Positions 8,093 through 16,604 of a stretch of 64,000 nt of DNA are shown in pieces; the first letter of the stretch is position 1, and each line of letters starts with the position of its first letter. The stretch is taken from assembly GCF_019977195.1 (NCBI RefSeq), contig NZ_AP024643.1, forward strand, positions 806,001 to 870,000. The letters run 5' to 3'. Source of the DNA: Arthrobacter sp. StoSoilA2. Lineage in GTDB: Bacteria; Actinomycetota; Actinomycetes; Actinomycetales; Micrococcaceae. The translations under genes were made by a program, and so were the position numbers. The notes under the pieces are model-generated. The model did no database searches. It saw only the letters and a program-made list of their open reading frames with translations, and had not been told where the DNA came from.

Positions 8093-8491
8093 ATGTTCAG
8101 CCTGACCGTCCGACGCCACTTCATGATTGCCCACAGCCTTCCCCGCGAAGCGTTCGGCCCAGCGCAGGGCCTCCACGGTGCTACGTTCGTCGCCGAGGTG
8201 ACCTTCCGCCGCCCCGATCTCAACGAGGACGCGATCGTCCTGGATATCGGTGCTGCAGGCGGCATTCTCGAGGAAATTCTTGACGACCTGAACTACAAGA
8301 ACCTCGACGAACACCCCGCGTTCAAGGGCAAGTTGACCACCACGGAGGCGTTGGCCAAGCACATCGCCGACGCAGTTGCCGCACGCATCACGGACACCCC
8401 GGATGGACCAGCCCTCAACGGCATCGACGTCCTCCTTCGCGAGAATCCGGATGCGTGGGCAGGATATTCACTGGAGCTCCCGGCCAAGTAA
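8093..8491 (+). CDS. 6-pyruvoyl-tetrahydropterin synthase/QueD-like protein, altered active site
   Basis: A 132-residue T-fold protein with the family pattern RRHFMIAHSL at the start, LHGATF at residues 27-32, NLDEHPAF near 70-77, TTTEALAKHIA near 82-91 and a C-terminal Glu-rich strand. Compared with true QueD/PTPS, the zinc triad keeps His14 and His28 but the HGH motif reads HGA. The catalytic Cys before it is also missing. It therefore belongs to a divergent actinobacterial branch and may act on another pterin or have lost the usual lyase activity. It sits between an MDR reductase and a glycosyltransferase; its stop overlaps the next start (TAATG). Confidence 0.75.
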   Translation: MFSLTVRRHFMIAHSLPREAFGPAQGLHGATFVAEVTFRRPDLNEDAIVLDIGAAGGILEEILDDLNYKNLDEHPAFKGKLTTTEALAKHIADAVAARITDTPDGPALNGIDVLLRENPDAWAGYSLELPAK

Positions 8492-9498
8492 TGCACATCC
8501 GCTTCCTGGTGCCGGGAAACGTCCGGCACGGCTCCGGCGGGAACAAGTACAACGCCAAGCTCGCCGAGCAACTGACAGCCCTGGGCGTCGGGATAGAGAC
8601 AGTCATCGTCGACGGCGATTGGCCGGTTGGGAGCGCGGCGGACCGGCAGCGGTTTGCCGGAATGCTCGACGGCGGCACCACAGTGATTGCCGATGGCTTG
8701 GTCGCCAGTGGGGCGCCGGATGAAGTGGCGGGCGCGGTGAGCGCCGGAACCAAGGTGTGGATCCTGTCCCACATGGCGCTCGCAGACCACCCGGACCATG
8801 AAGCCAGGGCCATGACCGCGGCCACGGGAGTGATCTGCCCGAGCGCCCATGCTGCTGCCGCACTGGAAAAAAGGCATGGCCTCAAAAACGTGGTGGTTGC
8901 CCATCCCGGAGTTGAAGCGGCTGAAACAGCAAAGGGTTCGAAACCCCCTCACATCATCGCCCTCGCCGCGTTGCTGCCCAACAAGAGCCAAACAGAACTG
9001 GTGGAAGCACTCGCCACGCTAATGGACCTCCCATGGACGGCCGCCCTGATCGGCACAGACCAGCCGGACCCGGCGTACGCGGCAGAGGTCAGGACCGCCG
9101 TCGAACGTTACAAACTCCAAAACCGCATCATGATGACTGGGGAGTTAACCGGCAAACCGTTGGAGGACCAATGGAGCACAGCCGATCTCAGCATCCTCAT
9201 CTCGAAGTCCGAGGCGTTCGGGCTGGTAGTGACGGAGTCCCTGGCCCATGGCGTTCCGGTTGTTGTCCGGCAGGGGACTGGTGCCGTGGAAGCTCTCGGG
9301 AACACGGGAGCGGGGATGGTGCTTGACCTCACACAGCCCAACAACCTTGCCAGCACCCTCCGGAGATGGCTCACCGACCAAGAGCTCCAACAGCGCTGGC
9401 GCACGGCAGCACTCCAGGCGCGGTCCGACCTTCCCGGGTGGGACACCACAGCAGCAACCGTTCTGAAAGCCCTCGGCAGCGGCGAGGGTGCAGAATAG
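8491..9498 (+). CDS. Family 4 glycosyltransferase
   Basis: 335 residues of GT-B fold. The N-terminal acceptor domain begins MHIRFLVPGN with a Gly-rich loop HGSGGNKYN. The C-terminal donor domain has the EX7E motif of GT4 enzymes in SEAFGLVVTESLAHGVPVV. The start at 8491 overlaps the preceding stop by one base, so translation is coupled to the pterin-synthase-like gene. The pairing suggests the acceptor is made by the two upstream enzymes. A glycosylated pterin is one possibility, by inference only. Confidence 0.8.
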   Translation: MHIRFLVPGNVRHGSGGNKYNAKLAEQLTALGVGIETVIVDGDWPVGSAADRQRFAGMLDGGTTVIADGLVASGAPDEVAGAVSAGTKVWILSHMALADHPDHEARAMTAATGVICPSAHAAAALEKRHGLKNVVVAHPGVEAAETAKGSKPPHIIALAALLPNKSQTELVEALATLMDLPWTAALIGTDQPDPAYAAEVRTAVERYKLQNRIMMTGELTGKPLEDQWSTADLSILISKSEAFGLVVTESLAHGVPVVVRQGTGAVEALGNTGAGMVLDLTQPNNLASTLRRWLTDQELQQRWRTAALQARSDLPGWDTTAATVLKALGSGEGAE

Positions 9499-9502
9499 GG
9501 CC

Positions 9503-10726
9503 ATGACGCCCAAGGTCCAGACCATACCTGCCGCAACAACCCTCACCCCGGAGCGTCTCCGGGCCTGGGCCTGGCACAAACAAGGACTCGACGGGTCACT
9601 CGCAGGAAAGACATCCGAGGAAGTCCTGGACCACGCCGGCTGGGCACGCTCCGTGGGCGGCGCCAATCCGTACCTGACACTGTTTGCGCGGGCCGGAATC
9701 AGCCGCGAACAGGTGGACCGCGCCGTCAAAGAACTGCGGATCCACGAACTGCCCACTGCCCGCGCCTGCACTTACGTCCTGGGCCAGGCCGACTTTGCCT
9801 GGGGCCTGCAGGTAGGCCGGGACGCCGCCATCGCCCCGTTCAAAGTGCTGGCCAGGATGGGTGTCGAACGCGGCGAGATCACGTTGTTGGAAGACGAGAT
9901 TGAGCATGCCCTCAAAGAATCCAGTGATCCCCTGGATCCCAGACAGCTGAAGGACCAACTGGGCGATTCCGTCCGGAGCCTCGGGGAGGAAGGCAAGAAG
10001 AAGGGCGCCGCCACCACGCTGCCCACGGCCCTGGGCCTGCTCCAAGCCGACGGCCGCATTCGCCGGGTCCCCATCAACGGCCGCCTCGACCAGCAGCGCT
10101 ACGCCTACACGAGCTGGGGCCTGCCGCCCAGCAAACTCGACGACGACGCCGCCCGCCGCCTCCTGCTCGAACGGTACTTGCGCTGGACTGGCGGAGCGAC
10201 CCTCAAACAGAGCCAGTGGTTCACCGCGTTCACCGTAGCCCAGACCAAAGCTGCGCTCGCCGGCGTCGGGGCAGTAGAAGTGCCCACGGCAAGCGGTGAC
10301 GTGCTGTGGATGCTGCCGGACGACGTCGAACGCTTGGCCGACTTCCAAGAGCCCGGAGACGAACAGATCCAGTTGCTTGCAGGCACGGATTCACTGGTCC
10401 TCCACAGGCGGAATTCGGCTGACATGTTCGCTGAGGAAGACAAAGGAAAGAAGGTCCTGGACACCACCCTTGCGCTTCAGGCCGACCTCCCGGATCACCC
10501 GGTTCTGGACCGGGGAAGGATCATCGGCCTGTGGCAGTACGATCCCGGCAAGGAACGCATCGCGGCCTGGACCTTCGCCAAGCCCACTGCCGTAGTCAGT
10601 AAGCGGATCGCCGAAATTGAAGCATGGATCCGCGAGGAACTTGGCGACTTCAGATCGTTCAGCCTGGACTCACCAGCGTCCCGCCAGTTGCGGATCGACG
10701 CACTCAACGAGGCCGCTGGCCTGTAA
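9503..10726 (+). CDS. Winged-helix HTH_42 protein, AlkZ/YcaQ-like
   Basis: About 407 residues with the family's opening RLRAWAWHKQGLDGS and tandem winged-helix arrangement, ending in the usual C-terminal barrel-like part (IIGLWQYDPGK...). AlkZ and YcaQ are DNA glycosylases for interstrand crosslinks. Their catalytic Gln-x-Gln or Gln-x-Asp after the first helix is not visible here: the matching stretch reads SVGGANPYLTLF. It may therefore be a non-catalytic or differently acting paralog. It begins 4 bp after the glycosyltransferase stop and is probably co-transcribed. Confidence 0.65.
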   Translation: MTPKVQTIPAATTLTPERLRAWAWHKQGLDGSLAGKTSEEVLDHAGWARSVGGANPYLTLFARAGISREQVDRAVKELRIHELPTARACTYVLGQADFAWGLQVGRDAAIAPFKVLARMGVERGEITLLEDEIEHALKESSDPLDPRQLKDQLGDSVRSLGEEGKKKGAATTLPTALGLLQADGRIRRVPINGRLDQQRYAYTSWGLPPSKLDDDAARRLLLERYLRWTGGATLKQSQWFTAFTVAQTKAALAGVGAVEVPTASGDVLWMLPDDVERLADFQEPGDEQIQLLAGTDSLVLHRRNSADMFAEEDKGKKVLDTTLALQADLPDHPVLDRGRIIGLWQYDPGKERIAAWTFAKPTAVVSKRIAEIEAWIREELGDFRSFSLDSPASRQLRIDALNEAAGL

Positions 10727-10748
10727 CGCGCTCAGCCCGAAGAGGCAT

Positions 10749-11129
10749 TCAGCCCGAACCATACGGCCGGGTGATTGCTTCGAGGAAGTGCCCGTCCGGG
10801 TCGCAGAAGTAGATCCCGCGGCCGCCGTCGTTGTGGTTGATCTGTTGCGCACGGGACCGTGCAGGGTCTGCCCAATAGGGAATGTGTTCGGCGGTGATCC
10901 GCAGAAAGATCGAATCGAACTCCTGCTCGCTGACCAGGAAGGCATAGTGCTGCGGCGCGATGGTTCCCGGGGCTTCGAGGAAGTCCAGTGTGACGCCGTT
11001 CTCCAGGGAAACAGTGACAAAGGACCACATAGGCTGTGGGGTGGGAAGCCCAAGGATGCGGGCCAGAAACGCAGCGGACGCCTGCTTGTCCTTGGCGTAG
11101 ACGATGGTGTGGTTGAAAGCGATTGTCAT
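10749..11129 (-). CDS. VOC (glyoxalase/bleomycin-resistance fold) protein
   Basis: 126 residues from an ATG behind a GAGGAG ribosome-binding sequence. It has two beta-alpha-beta-beta-beta modules, with metal-type positions His7 (FNHTIVY), His near 61 (QHYAFLV) and Glu in HFLEAITRPYG. The sequence YFCDPDGHFLE is the family's C-terminal signature. Relatives are glyoxalases, ring-cleaving dioxygenases and drug-binding proteins. Nothing indicates which applies here. Confidence 0.8.
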   Translation of the reverse strand: MTIAFNHTIVYAKDKQASAAFLARILGLPTPQPMWSFVTVSLENGVTLDFLEAPGTIAPQHYAFLVSEQEFDSIFLRITAEHIPYWADPARSRAQQINHNDGGRGIYFCDPDGHFLEAITRPYGSG

Positions 11130-11151
11130 GATTGGCTCCTCAGCATAGAGC

Positions 11152-11688
11152 TCAAGCGGGCGATCGGTGCTCCGCCGCCGGTACGCGGTGCGTAGCGAAG
11201 AAGTCCCGAAGGAGCGTGGCGCATTCTTCCTCACGCACGCCTGCGTAGACCTCCACCCAATGGTTGAGCCGGCGCTCGCGGAGGATATCGAACACGGAAC
11301 CTGCGGCCCCGGCTTTCTCATCCCACGCGCCAAACACGACGCGGGGAATCCGTGCCAGGACAATTGCCCCGGCGCACATTGCACACGGTTCGAGGGTTAC
11401 CACCAAGGTGCAGTCCTCCAGGCGCCATCCATCGCCCCCTTCGCCCAATTCGAGGGCGTGGCGTTGCAGGGCAGCCGCGGCTTCACGGATGGCGACGATC
11501 TCTGCGTGGGCGGTTGGGTCCCCGTGCGCTTCCCGTTCGTTGCGTCCGGAACCCAGCACACCGCCGTCGGGTCCTAAGACAACCGCGCCGATCGGCACGT
11601 CGTCCGTCTCCAGCGCCAGCCGGGCTTCGTCCAAGGCAAGGCCCATCCAAGCCATGTGTTCTGCGTGATACGGCTCGTTGGCGCTCAT
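11152..11688 (-). CDS. tadA: tRNA adenosine(34) deaminase
   Basis: 178 residues of the cytidine/deoxycytidylate deaminase fold. Zinc site His61-Ala-Glu63 (TAHAEIVAI) and Cys101/Cys104 in LEPCAMCAGAIVLARI match TadA closely, as does the FGAWDEKAGAAGSV segment. TadA converts A34 to inosine in tRNA-Arg(ACG); a tRNA-Arg(ACG) gene is present at 45588-45661. It is divergent from upp with only 22 bp between starts. Confidence 0.92.
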   Translation of the reverse strand: MSANEPYHAEHMAWMGLALDEARLALETDDVPIGAVVLGPDGGVLGSGRNEREAHGDPTAHAEIVAIREAAAALQRHALELGEGGDGWRLEDCTLVVTLEPCAMCAGAIVLARIPRVVFGAWDEKAGAAGSVFDILRERRLNHWVEVYAGVREEECATLLRDFFATHRVPAAEHRSPA

Positions 11689-11710
11689 ATCTCAATGATA
11701 GTTTTGGACG

Positions 11711-12346
11711 ATGCGCACACTCGTCGTGGACCACCCGCTGGTCGCTCACAAGCTCACCGTTCTGCGGGATAAGAACACCCCTTCCCCGGTCTTCCGGCAG
11801 CTCACTGAAGAACTCGTCACCCTTCTGGCCTATGAGGCCACCCGGGAGGTCAAGACACAGCCAGTCGAAATCGAGACCCCTGTCACGAAGACCATTGGCA
11901 CGGCGTTCACCAAGCCGACTCCACTGGTGGTTCCCATCCTGCGCGCAGGCCTGGGCATGCTGGAAGGCATGACCAAGCTGGTTCCCACCGCCGAGGTCGG
12001 CTTCCTGGGTATGGCCCGCGACGAAGAAACGCTGGACATCATCACCTACGCTGAGCGCCTCCCCGAGAACCTCACCGGACGTCAGATCTTTGTGCTGGAC
12101 CCCATGCTTGCCACCGGTGGCACCCTGCGCGAGGCCATTAAGTTCCTTTTCAAGCGCGGCGCCTCGGACGTCACTTGCATCTGCCTGTTGGCAGCCCCTG
12201 AGGGCTTGGCCAAGCTGGAAGAGGAACTCAAGGATGCCAACGTGAAGGTAGTCCTCGCTTCGATCGACGAGAAGCTCAACGATAAGTCGTACATCGTTCC
12301 GGGCTTGGGCGACGCCGGCGACCGCCTCTACGGCGTGGCTGGCTGA
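11711..12346 (+). CDS. upp: Uracil phosphoribosyltransferase
   Basis: 211 residues, the standard length. The opening [20 protein letters not shown], the [15 protein letters not shown] segment and the PRPP-binding loop [11 protein letters not shown] with the C-terminal uracil-binding PGLGDAGDR identify UPRTase. It makes UMP from uracil and PRPP in pyrimidine salvage. The gene is read from the short gap it shares with tadA and ends just before a truncated insertion sequence. Confidence 0.95.
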   Translation: MRTLVVDHPLVAHKLTVLRDKNTPSPVFRQLTEELVTLLAYEATREVKTQPVEIETPVTKTIGTAFTKPTPLVVPILRAGLGMLEGMTKLVPTAEVGFLGMARDEETLDIITYAERLPENLTGRQIFVLDPMLATGGTLREAIKFLFKRGASDVTCICLLAAPEGLAKLEEELKDANVKVVLASIDEKLNDKSYIVPGLGDAGDRLYGVAG

Positions 12347-12372
12347 TCCGCACGCCCCCCCGAAGAATCATG

Positions 12373-13104
12373 TCAAGATGCCCGTCTGGGTTGATTCGTG
12401 GAATCATTTGGTTTTGCCCGGAGGGTTGGTTGGGGTTTGGCTGCGCGTTTGGCGGTGGTCAGGGTCAGGAGGTCGGCGCTGAGGGCCTGGATCTGGCGCT
12501 GGATGGCGGCCGGATTCAAGGGCTTGTTTTCACGACGCAGCCTTGTTTTCACGTCCCGTGAGACAGTGCCGGTATCGGCCAGGACACGTTGGTAGGGCGT
12601 CGCGGGCGCGTCGTAGGTTTTGGTGATCTTCGCCCCGGTCCGGACCTTCGCGAGGAGTTTCTGTTGCGGTCCGAAATGGTTCGTCAGCAGCCGCTGCAGC
12701 GCCCAGATCAGGTTCAAGAGTTCCAGTTCGGCGGCGGTGTCGTAGCGGTGGTAGCCGACGGTCTGGCGGACGATGTGCCAGTTCTTCTGTTCCACGTGCG
12801 CCCCGTCGTTCTTGTTCCCGGAGCGGGATCGGGTGAACGTTAGGCTCTCCTGTTCGCACCAGGCCAGCAGCTCCCAGTTGATGAACTCCGTGCCGTTATC
12901 GGAATCGATGCCAAGGATGGGGAACGGGAACGCGGCGGTCGCGTCTTTGATGGGCCGCAAAGCCTTCCGGGCATGGTCCCGGTGCCAGCCCGTCGTCGCG
13001 CACAACTCGTTCAGAACCTGTTTCTTCGCCGCCCGGTCCGAGCGGGCATAACGGGTGGCAATCGCCTTGGTGACAGCCCTGCGTTCACTCATCGAAAGCT
13101 CCAT
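12373..13104 (-). pseudogene. Truncated DDE (rve-type) transposase with internal in-frame deletion
   Basis: The 243-residue frame joins an N-terminal helix-turn-helix (AVTKAIATRYARSDRAAKKQ to HRDHARKALR) directly to the second half of the integrase core (ILGIDSDNGTEF...GAHVEQKNW). The middle of the usual ~400-residue protein, including the first catalytic Asp, is gone while the frame is kept. The second Asp and final Glu remain. It should be inactive. The likely original start is the ATG at 13092, which has GGAG upstream. The stop lies in the left terminal repeat. Confidence 0.75.
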
Positions 13105-13205
13105 GGCTCACACTGCCGAAGCGGCGGACACCAGCCCCGGCGGACACGCCGCTACGCGGGCATTCTCAAATGATTCCTCGAATACCGCTACGCGGGCATC
13201 TTTGA
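12373..13205. mobile_element. Internally deleted insertion sequence
   Basis: An ~830-bp element with long imperfect terminal inverted repeats. Starting inward from each end, both read TCAA[A]GATGCCCG, then after ~9 bases ATTCG[T/A]GGAATCATTTG, then ~4 bases and TGCCCG. The right end holds GCCCGCGTAGCGG twice, likely transposase-binding sites. The element carries a shortened rve-type transposase. No clear target duplication was found by eye. Confidence 0.65.
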
Positions 13206-13258
13206 TGAGTCAACGCGGCCCCTACCGCTTTCCGGCGTGCCCGGTTAGCCTGTGGCGC

Positions 13259-13636
13259 ATGGACTGGAAACTTGAACTGGTGTTTGTCCCTGTGTCCGAC
13301 GTGGATCGCGCGAAGGACTTCTACGTCAACAAAGTTGGTTTCAACGCCGATTTCGATGAGCGTCCCATGGACGGCATCCGCTTTGTGCAGTTGACTCCGC
13401 CGGGTTCGGCTTGTTCCATCGCCATCGGCGAAGGGCTCAGCGATGCCCCTCCGGGAACAGCGCCATCCCTGCAAATGGTGGTGAGCGATATCAACAAAGC
13501 GCACGAGCACCTCAAGGCCAATGGCGTCGAAGTCAGCGATATCGATGTCCAGGACTGGGGACACTTCGTCCACTTTGCGGACCCGGACGGCAATAAGTGG
13601 GCTGTGCAGTACATTCCGCACCGGCCCAACGGCTAG
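13259..13636 (+). CDS. VOC (glyoxalase-fold) protein
   Basis: 125 residues beginning MDWKLELVFVPVSDVDRAKD. It has the two-module VOC layout and the signature FVHFADPDGNKWAVQYIP at the C-terminus. The ATG at 13259 fits the domain start exactly. Upstream in-frame codons run back into the insertion sequence and are not protein-like. Role unknown; proteins of this type are often small-molecule-binding or lyase enzymes. It was probably shortened of its native promoter by the adjacent element. Confidence 0.78.
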   Translation: MDWKLELVFVPVSDVDRAKDFYVNKVGFNADFDERPMDGIRFVQLTPPGSACSIAIGEGLSDAPPGTAPSLQMVVSDINKAHEHLKANGVEVSDIDVQDWGHFVHFADPDGNKWAVQYIPHRPNG

Positions 13637-13681
13637 GTCACAGTTCGACGCCACCCCTGCATGGTGCGGCAGGATGGAGCC

Positions 13682-14386
13682 ATGAGCCATCCTGCCGAAC
13701 CAACCTCGCCTTCCGCACAAGCCGAACGATCGCCAACCCTGACCGTCCGTGCTGTCCTGTTCGACATGGACGGAACACTGGTTGACTCCACAGCGATCGT
13801 CGAGCAGGTGTGGCTGGAATTCGCGGAACGATACGGCCTGGATTACAACGAGATCCTGCGGACGTCCCACGGCGTGCAAGCAGGCGATACTGTGCGCCGG
13901 TATGCTCCAGCAGGAGCCGATCTTGAAGCCTTGACTGCCGAGCTCGGCCAGATGGAACGAACGCGGACCGACGGCGTGATTGCCCTCCCTGGCGCCGAAG
14001 CGCTGCTCGCTGCCTTGCCGGACGACGCCATTGCGCTCGTCACATCCGCGGACCGCATCCTTGCCGATATCCGGATGAAGGCCGCTGGCCTTTCCATGCC
14101 AACTACTGCGGTCACCGCCGAAGGCGTTACGCGCGGCAAGCCGCACCCGGAGGGGTACCTCAAAGCCGCAGCATTGCTGGGCGCGGAACCAGCCGACGTC
14201 GTGGTTTTTGAGGACGCCCCGGCAGGTATCGCAGCCGCCCGGGCCGCCGGGATGCGAACCGTGGTGGTCGGCGACGCCGGTGGCGAGCTTGAGCCGGGCA
14301 TGTGGCGTATCCCCGACTACTCCGCAGTCACCGTCACTGCCGTGAAGGACGACGACGGCGGTCACCTCATCAGCTTCACGCTTTAG
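13682..14386 (+). CDS. HAD-superfamily sugar-phosphatase/phosphoglycolate-type hydrolase
   Basis: 234 residues of HAD subfamily IA. Motif I is VLFDMDGTLVDS, motif II VTSADRIL, motif III the Lys of TRGKPHPEGY and motif IV VVFEDAPAGIAAARAAGM. The helical cap lies between motifs I and II, as in 2-deoxyglucose-6-phosphatase and beta-phosphoglucomutase relatives. It probably removes phosphate from small sugar phosphates in the cytoplasm. The internal ATG at 13682 with GGAG upstream is the preferred start. Confidence 0.85.
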   Translation: MSHPAEPTSPSAQAERSPTLTVRAVLFDMDGTLVDSTAIVEQVWLEFAERYGLDYNEILRTSHGVQAGDTVRRYAPAGADLEALTAELGQMERTRTDGVIALPGAEALLAALPDDAIALVTSADRILADIRMKAAGLSMPTTAVTAEGVTRGKPHPEGYLKAAALLGAEPADVVVFEDAPAGIAAARAAGMRTVVVGDAGGELEPGMWRIPDYSAVTVTAVKDDDGGHLISFTL

Positions 14387-14436
14387 TCTGTTCGCCTCCG
14401 CTGTTCCAACCAGTGAAGCGGGAGTAGGCTGTGCGC

Positions 14437-15828
14437 ATGTCTGCGTTGCCGGAGGCGTACGGTGCTGCACTGGAGCGGGCCATGGCGCACGCTACGGATT
14501 GGCTTGCATCGGTGCCCGGCCGTTCTGTCCGGCCCACGTCCGACGCCGACCAAGTCGCTTCGAGCCTTCTTTCGAGACTTCCCGATGAAGCAACGGACGC
14601 GGCTGACGTAGTAGATGAGCTCGCCGCATTGGCTGAGCCCGGGTTGATGGCAATCCAGTCCGGACGCTTCTACGGCTGGGTCATGGGCGGGACGTTGCCC
14701 GCTGCCATGGCTGCAGATTGGCTTGTCTCGGCATGGGACCAAAATGCCGGGCTCAGGTTTGCGACCCCGGCCGCCGCCGCGATCGAGGAATCCGCAGCGG
14801 CGTGGCTCCTGGAGTTATTGGATCTTCCGCGAGGGTCCGACGTCGGATTCACCACTGGCGCTACCACCGCCAACTTCGCCGGGCTGGCTGCCGGGCGTCA
14901 ATACCTGATGGACGAGGCAGGGTGGGACCTCGCGGACCTGGGCCTGACCGGGGCGCCCCGGATCACCACGTTTGCAGGCCGCGAACGGCACGCCGCCGTG
15001 GACCTCGCCCTGCGGTACCTGGGGCTGGGAGCCTGCGTTCCCGTGGACACTGACGATCAAGGCAGGATCCTGCCGGAGGCACTCGCGGATGCCATGGATG
15101 AACAACCCGGCCCTTCCCTCGTGTGCCTGCAGGCAGGCAATCTGCATTCCGGAGCGTTCGATCCGATGTCCGAAGCCATTGCTGTAGCCCATGACCGCGA
15201 GGCCTGGGTGCATGTGGATGGCGCATTTGGATTGTGGGCTGCGGTCAGCCCACAACTGCGCGGGCGGCTGGCCGGAGTAGAGGCAGCCGATTCGTGGGCC
15301 ACCGATGCCCACAAAACATTGAACGTCCCGTACGACTGTGGCTTGGCCATCGTCTCCCGGCCGGAAGCGCTGAGACGCGCCTTCAGCGTCCACACGAGCT
15401 ACCTCATTGCAACGGAGACCGGACTGGGCGATCCGTTCGACAAAGTTCCGGAACTGTCCCGTAGGGCCCGGGGCATCCCGGTATGGGCTGCCCTCCGTCA
15501 GTTGGGCCGGTCCGGAGTCATTGCCATGGTGGACAGGCTTGCAGCAAACGCCCGCGCGTTGGCGGAAGGCCTCGCTGGTATCCCGGGCGTGGAAATTCTC
15601 AACGATGTCGTTTTCACGCAAGTATCGGTCGTCTTCGGAAGTGATGACCGCACACGCCGCGTTACTCAGCGGCTCATGGCCGAAGGCATTGTGTGGATGT
15701 CCGGTTCCTCGTGGCGCGGACGCGATATCCTGCGAATTTCGGTGAGTAACTGGTCCACGGACGCAGGTGACGTAGCTGCCTCCATCGCAGCCGTTCGAGG
15801 TGCGGCAGAGGCCGAACCGGAAGCATAG
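14437..15828 (+). CDS. PLP-dependent group II amino-acid decarboxylase family protein
   Basis: About 463 residues of fold-type I PLP enzymes. The cofactor Lys lies in DAHKTLNVPYDCG. The Asp of WVHVDGAFGLWAA stacks the pyridine ring, and TTGATTANFAGLAAGRQ binds phosphate. This places it with aromatic-L-amino-acid/glutamate decarboxylases and related C-C lyases. Substrate is not clear. A GTG six bases earlier (14431) is an alternative start. It is convergent with the MerR gene, with a 10-bp gap and no separate terminator. Confidence 0.82.
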   Translation: MSALPEAYGAALERAMAHATDWLASVPGRSVRPTSDADQVASSLLSRLPDEATDAADVVDELAALAEPGLMAIQSGRFYGWVMGGTLPAAMAADWLVSAWDQNAGLRFATPAAAAIEESAAAWLLELLDLPRGSDVGFTTGATTANFAGLAAGRQYLMDEAGWDLADLGLTGAPRITTFAGRERHAAVDLALRYLGLGACVPVDTDDQGRILPEALADAMDEQPGPSLVCLQAGNLHSGAFDPMSEAIAVAHDREAWVHVDGAFGLWAAVSPQLRGRLAGVEAADSWATDAHKTLNVPYDCGLAIVSRPEALRRAFSVHTSYLIATETGLGDPFDKVPELSRRARGIPVWAALRQLGRSGVIAMVDRLAANARALAEGLAGIPGVEILNDVVFTQVSVVFGSDDRTRRVTQRLMAEGIVWMSGSSWRGRDILRISVSNWSTDAGDVAASIAAVRGAAEAEPEA

Positions 15829-15838
15829 AGGCGTCCTG

Positions 15839-16597
15839 TTACAAGGCCGAGCGCGCCTTCTCCAGGTATGCCATCAACCCGCCCAGCTGCTCAGCGGTCC
15901 ACGGCAGTCCCGCGCTGATGGCCTGGCTGTTTTCCTGCCAGGTTGCACGTGCTGCGGCTTTGGTGTCCTCACTGGAGTGGAACATGGAACCTATGCCGTC
16001 CCATGAGCGCACCCATTCCTGGACTGAGGGGTCCGTGACGGGCCTGTCGGCTTGGACGTGCGCCAGTCCTTCTTCCACAAGGGCAGCCCACTGCTTCTTG
16101 GCAGCTTCGACTTTTTCTGCGCCGAGTTCTTCCCGCTTGTCCGCGAGTTGCTGGCGTTGTTCGGCTGTGAAGTTGTTTTCGAGCACGGTAATCATCTCCA
16201 ACGTTGACATGAATTGTTCAGGGGTGGGCATGGCGTGTCCGTCCATGCGTGACAACAGCTCGCCCAAACGGTTTTGGAGCGCTTGGAGTTGCCGGGCGTG
16301 CTCCTGCACATGGACCAGCTGCTGTTGGAGGAGGCCCCGAAGGGACTCCAGATCATCCTCGGGCGCTTGCAGCGCCTTGCCGATGGCCGCGAGCGGAAGC
16401 CCCAGCATCTGAAGCGATCTGATCCGGTATAGCCGGCGTAGGTCGCCCTCCGAATACCTGCGATGACCGGACGATGTCCTTTGGCTTGCGGACAGCAGCC
16501 CGATCTCGTCGTAGTGGTGGAGCGTCCGCACGCTGACACCACATGCTGTGGCCAGCTCACCGATGCTCCACGGCCCGGATCCTGTTGTTCCCGTCAT
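15839..16597 (-). CDS. MerR-family regulator with TipAS-type C-terminal domain
   Basis: 252 residues. The MerR winged helix is at residues 10-80 (WSIGELATACGVSVRTLHHYDEIGLL, then RRYSEGDLRRLYRI), followed by a coiled-coil helix. The C-terminal globin-like TipAS domain starts about residue 135 (MSTLEMITVLENNFTAEQRQ) and ends in YLEKARSAL. TipAL-type proteins bind thiopeptides or other drugs and activate transcription. The chosen ATG (16597) lies right behind a MerR-type promoter with a 19-bp spacer. Autoregulation and a leaderless message are therefore likely. Confidence 0.88.
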   Translation of the reverse strand: MTGTTGSGPWSIGELATACGVSVRTLHHYDEIGLLSASQRTSSGHRRYSEGDLRRLYRIRSLQMLGLPLAAIGKALQAPEDDLESLRGLLQQQLVHVQEHARQLQALQNRLGELLSRMDGHAMPTPEQFMSTLEMITVLENNFTAEQRQQLADKREELGAEKVEAAKKQWAALVEEGLAHVQADRPVTDPSVQEWVRSWDGIGSMFHSSEDTKAAARATWQENSQAISAGLPWTAEQLGGLMAYLEKARSAL

Positions 16598-16604
16598 GGG
16601 CACA

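Noticed and set aside
13166..14470. 434-codon frame on the minus strand
   Set aside because: It spans two well-supported plus-strand genes and the IS end in antisense, with no ribosome-binding site or domain.
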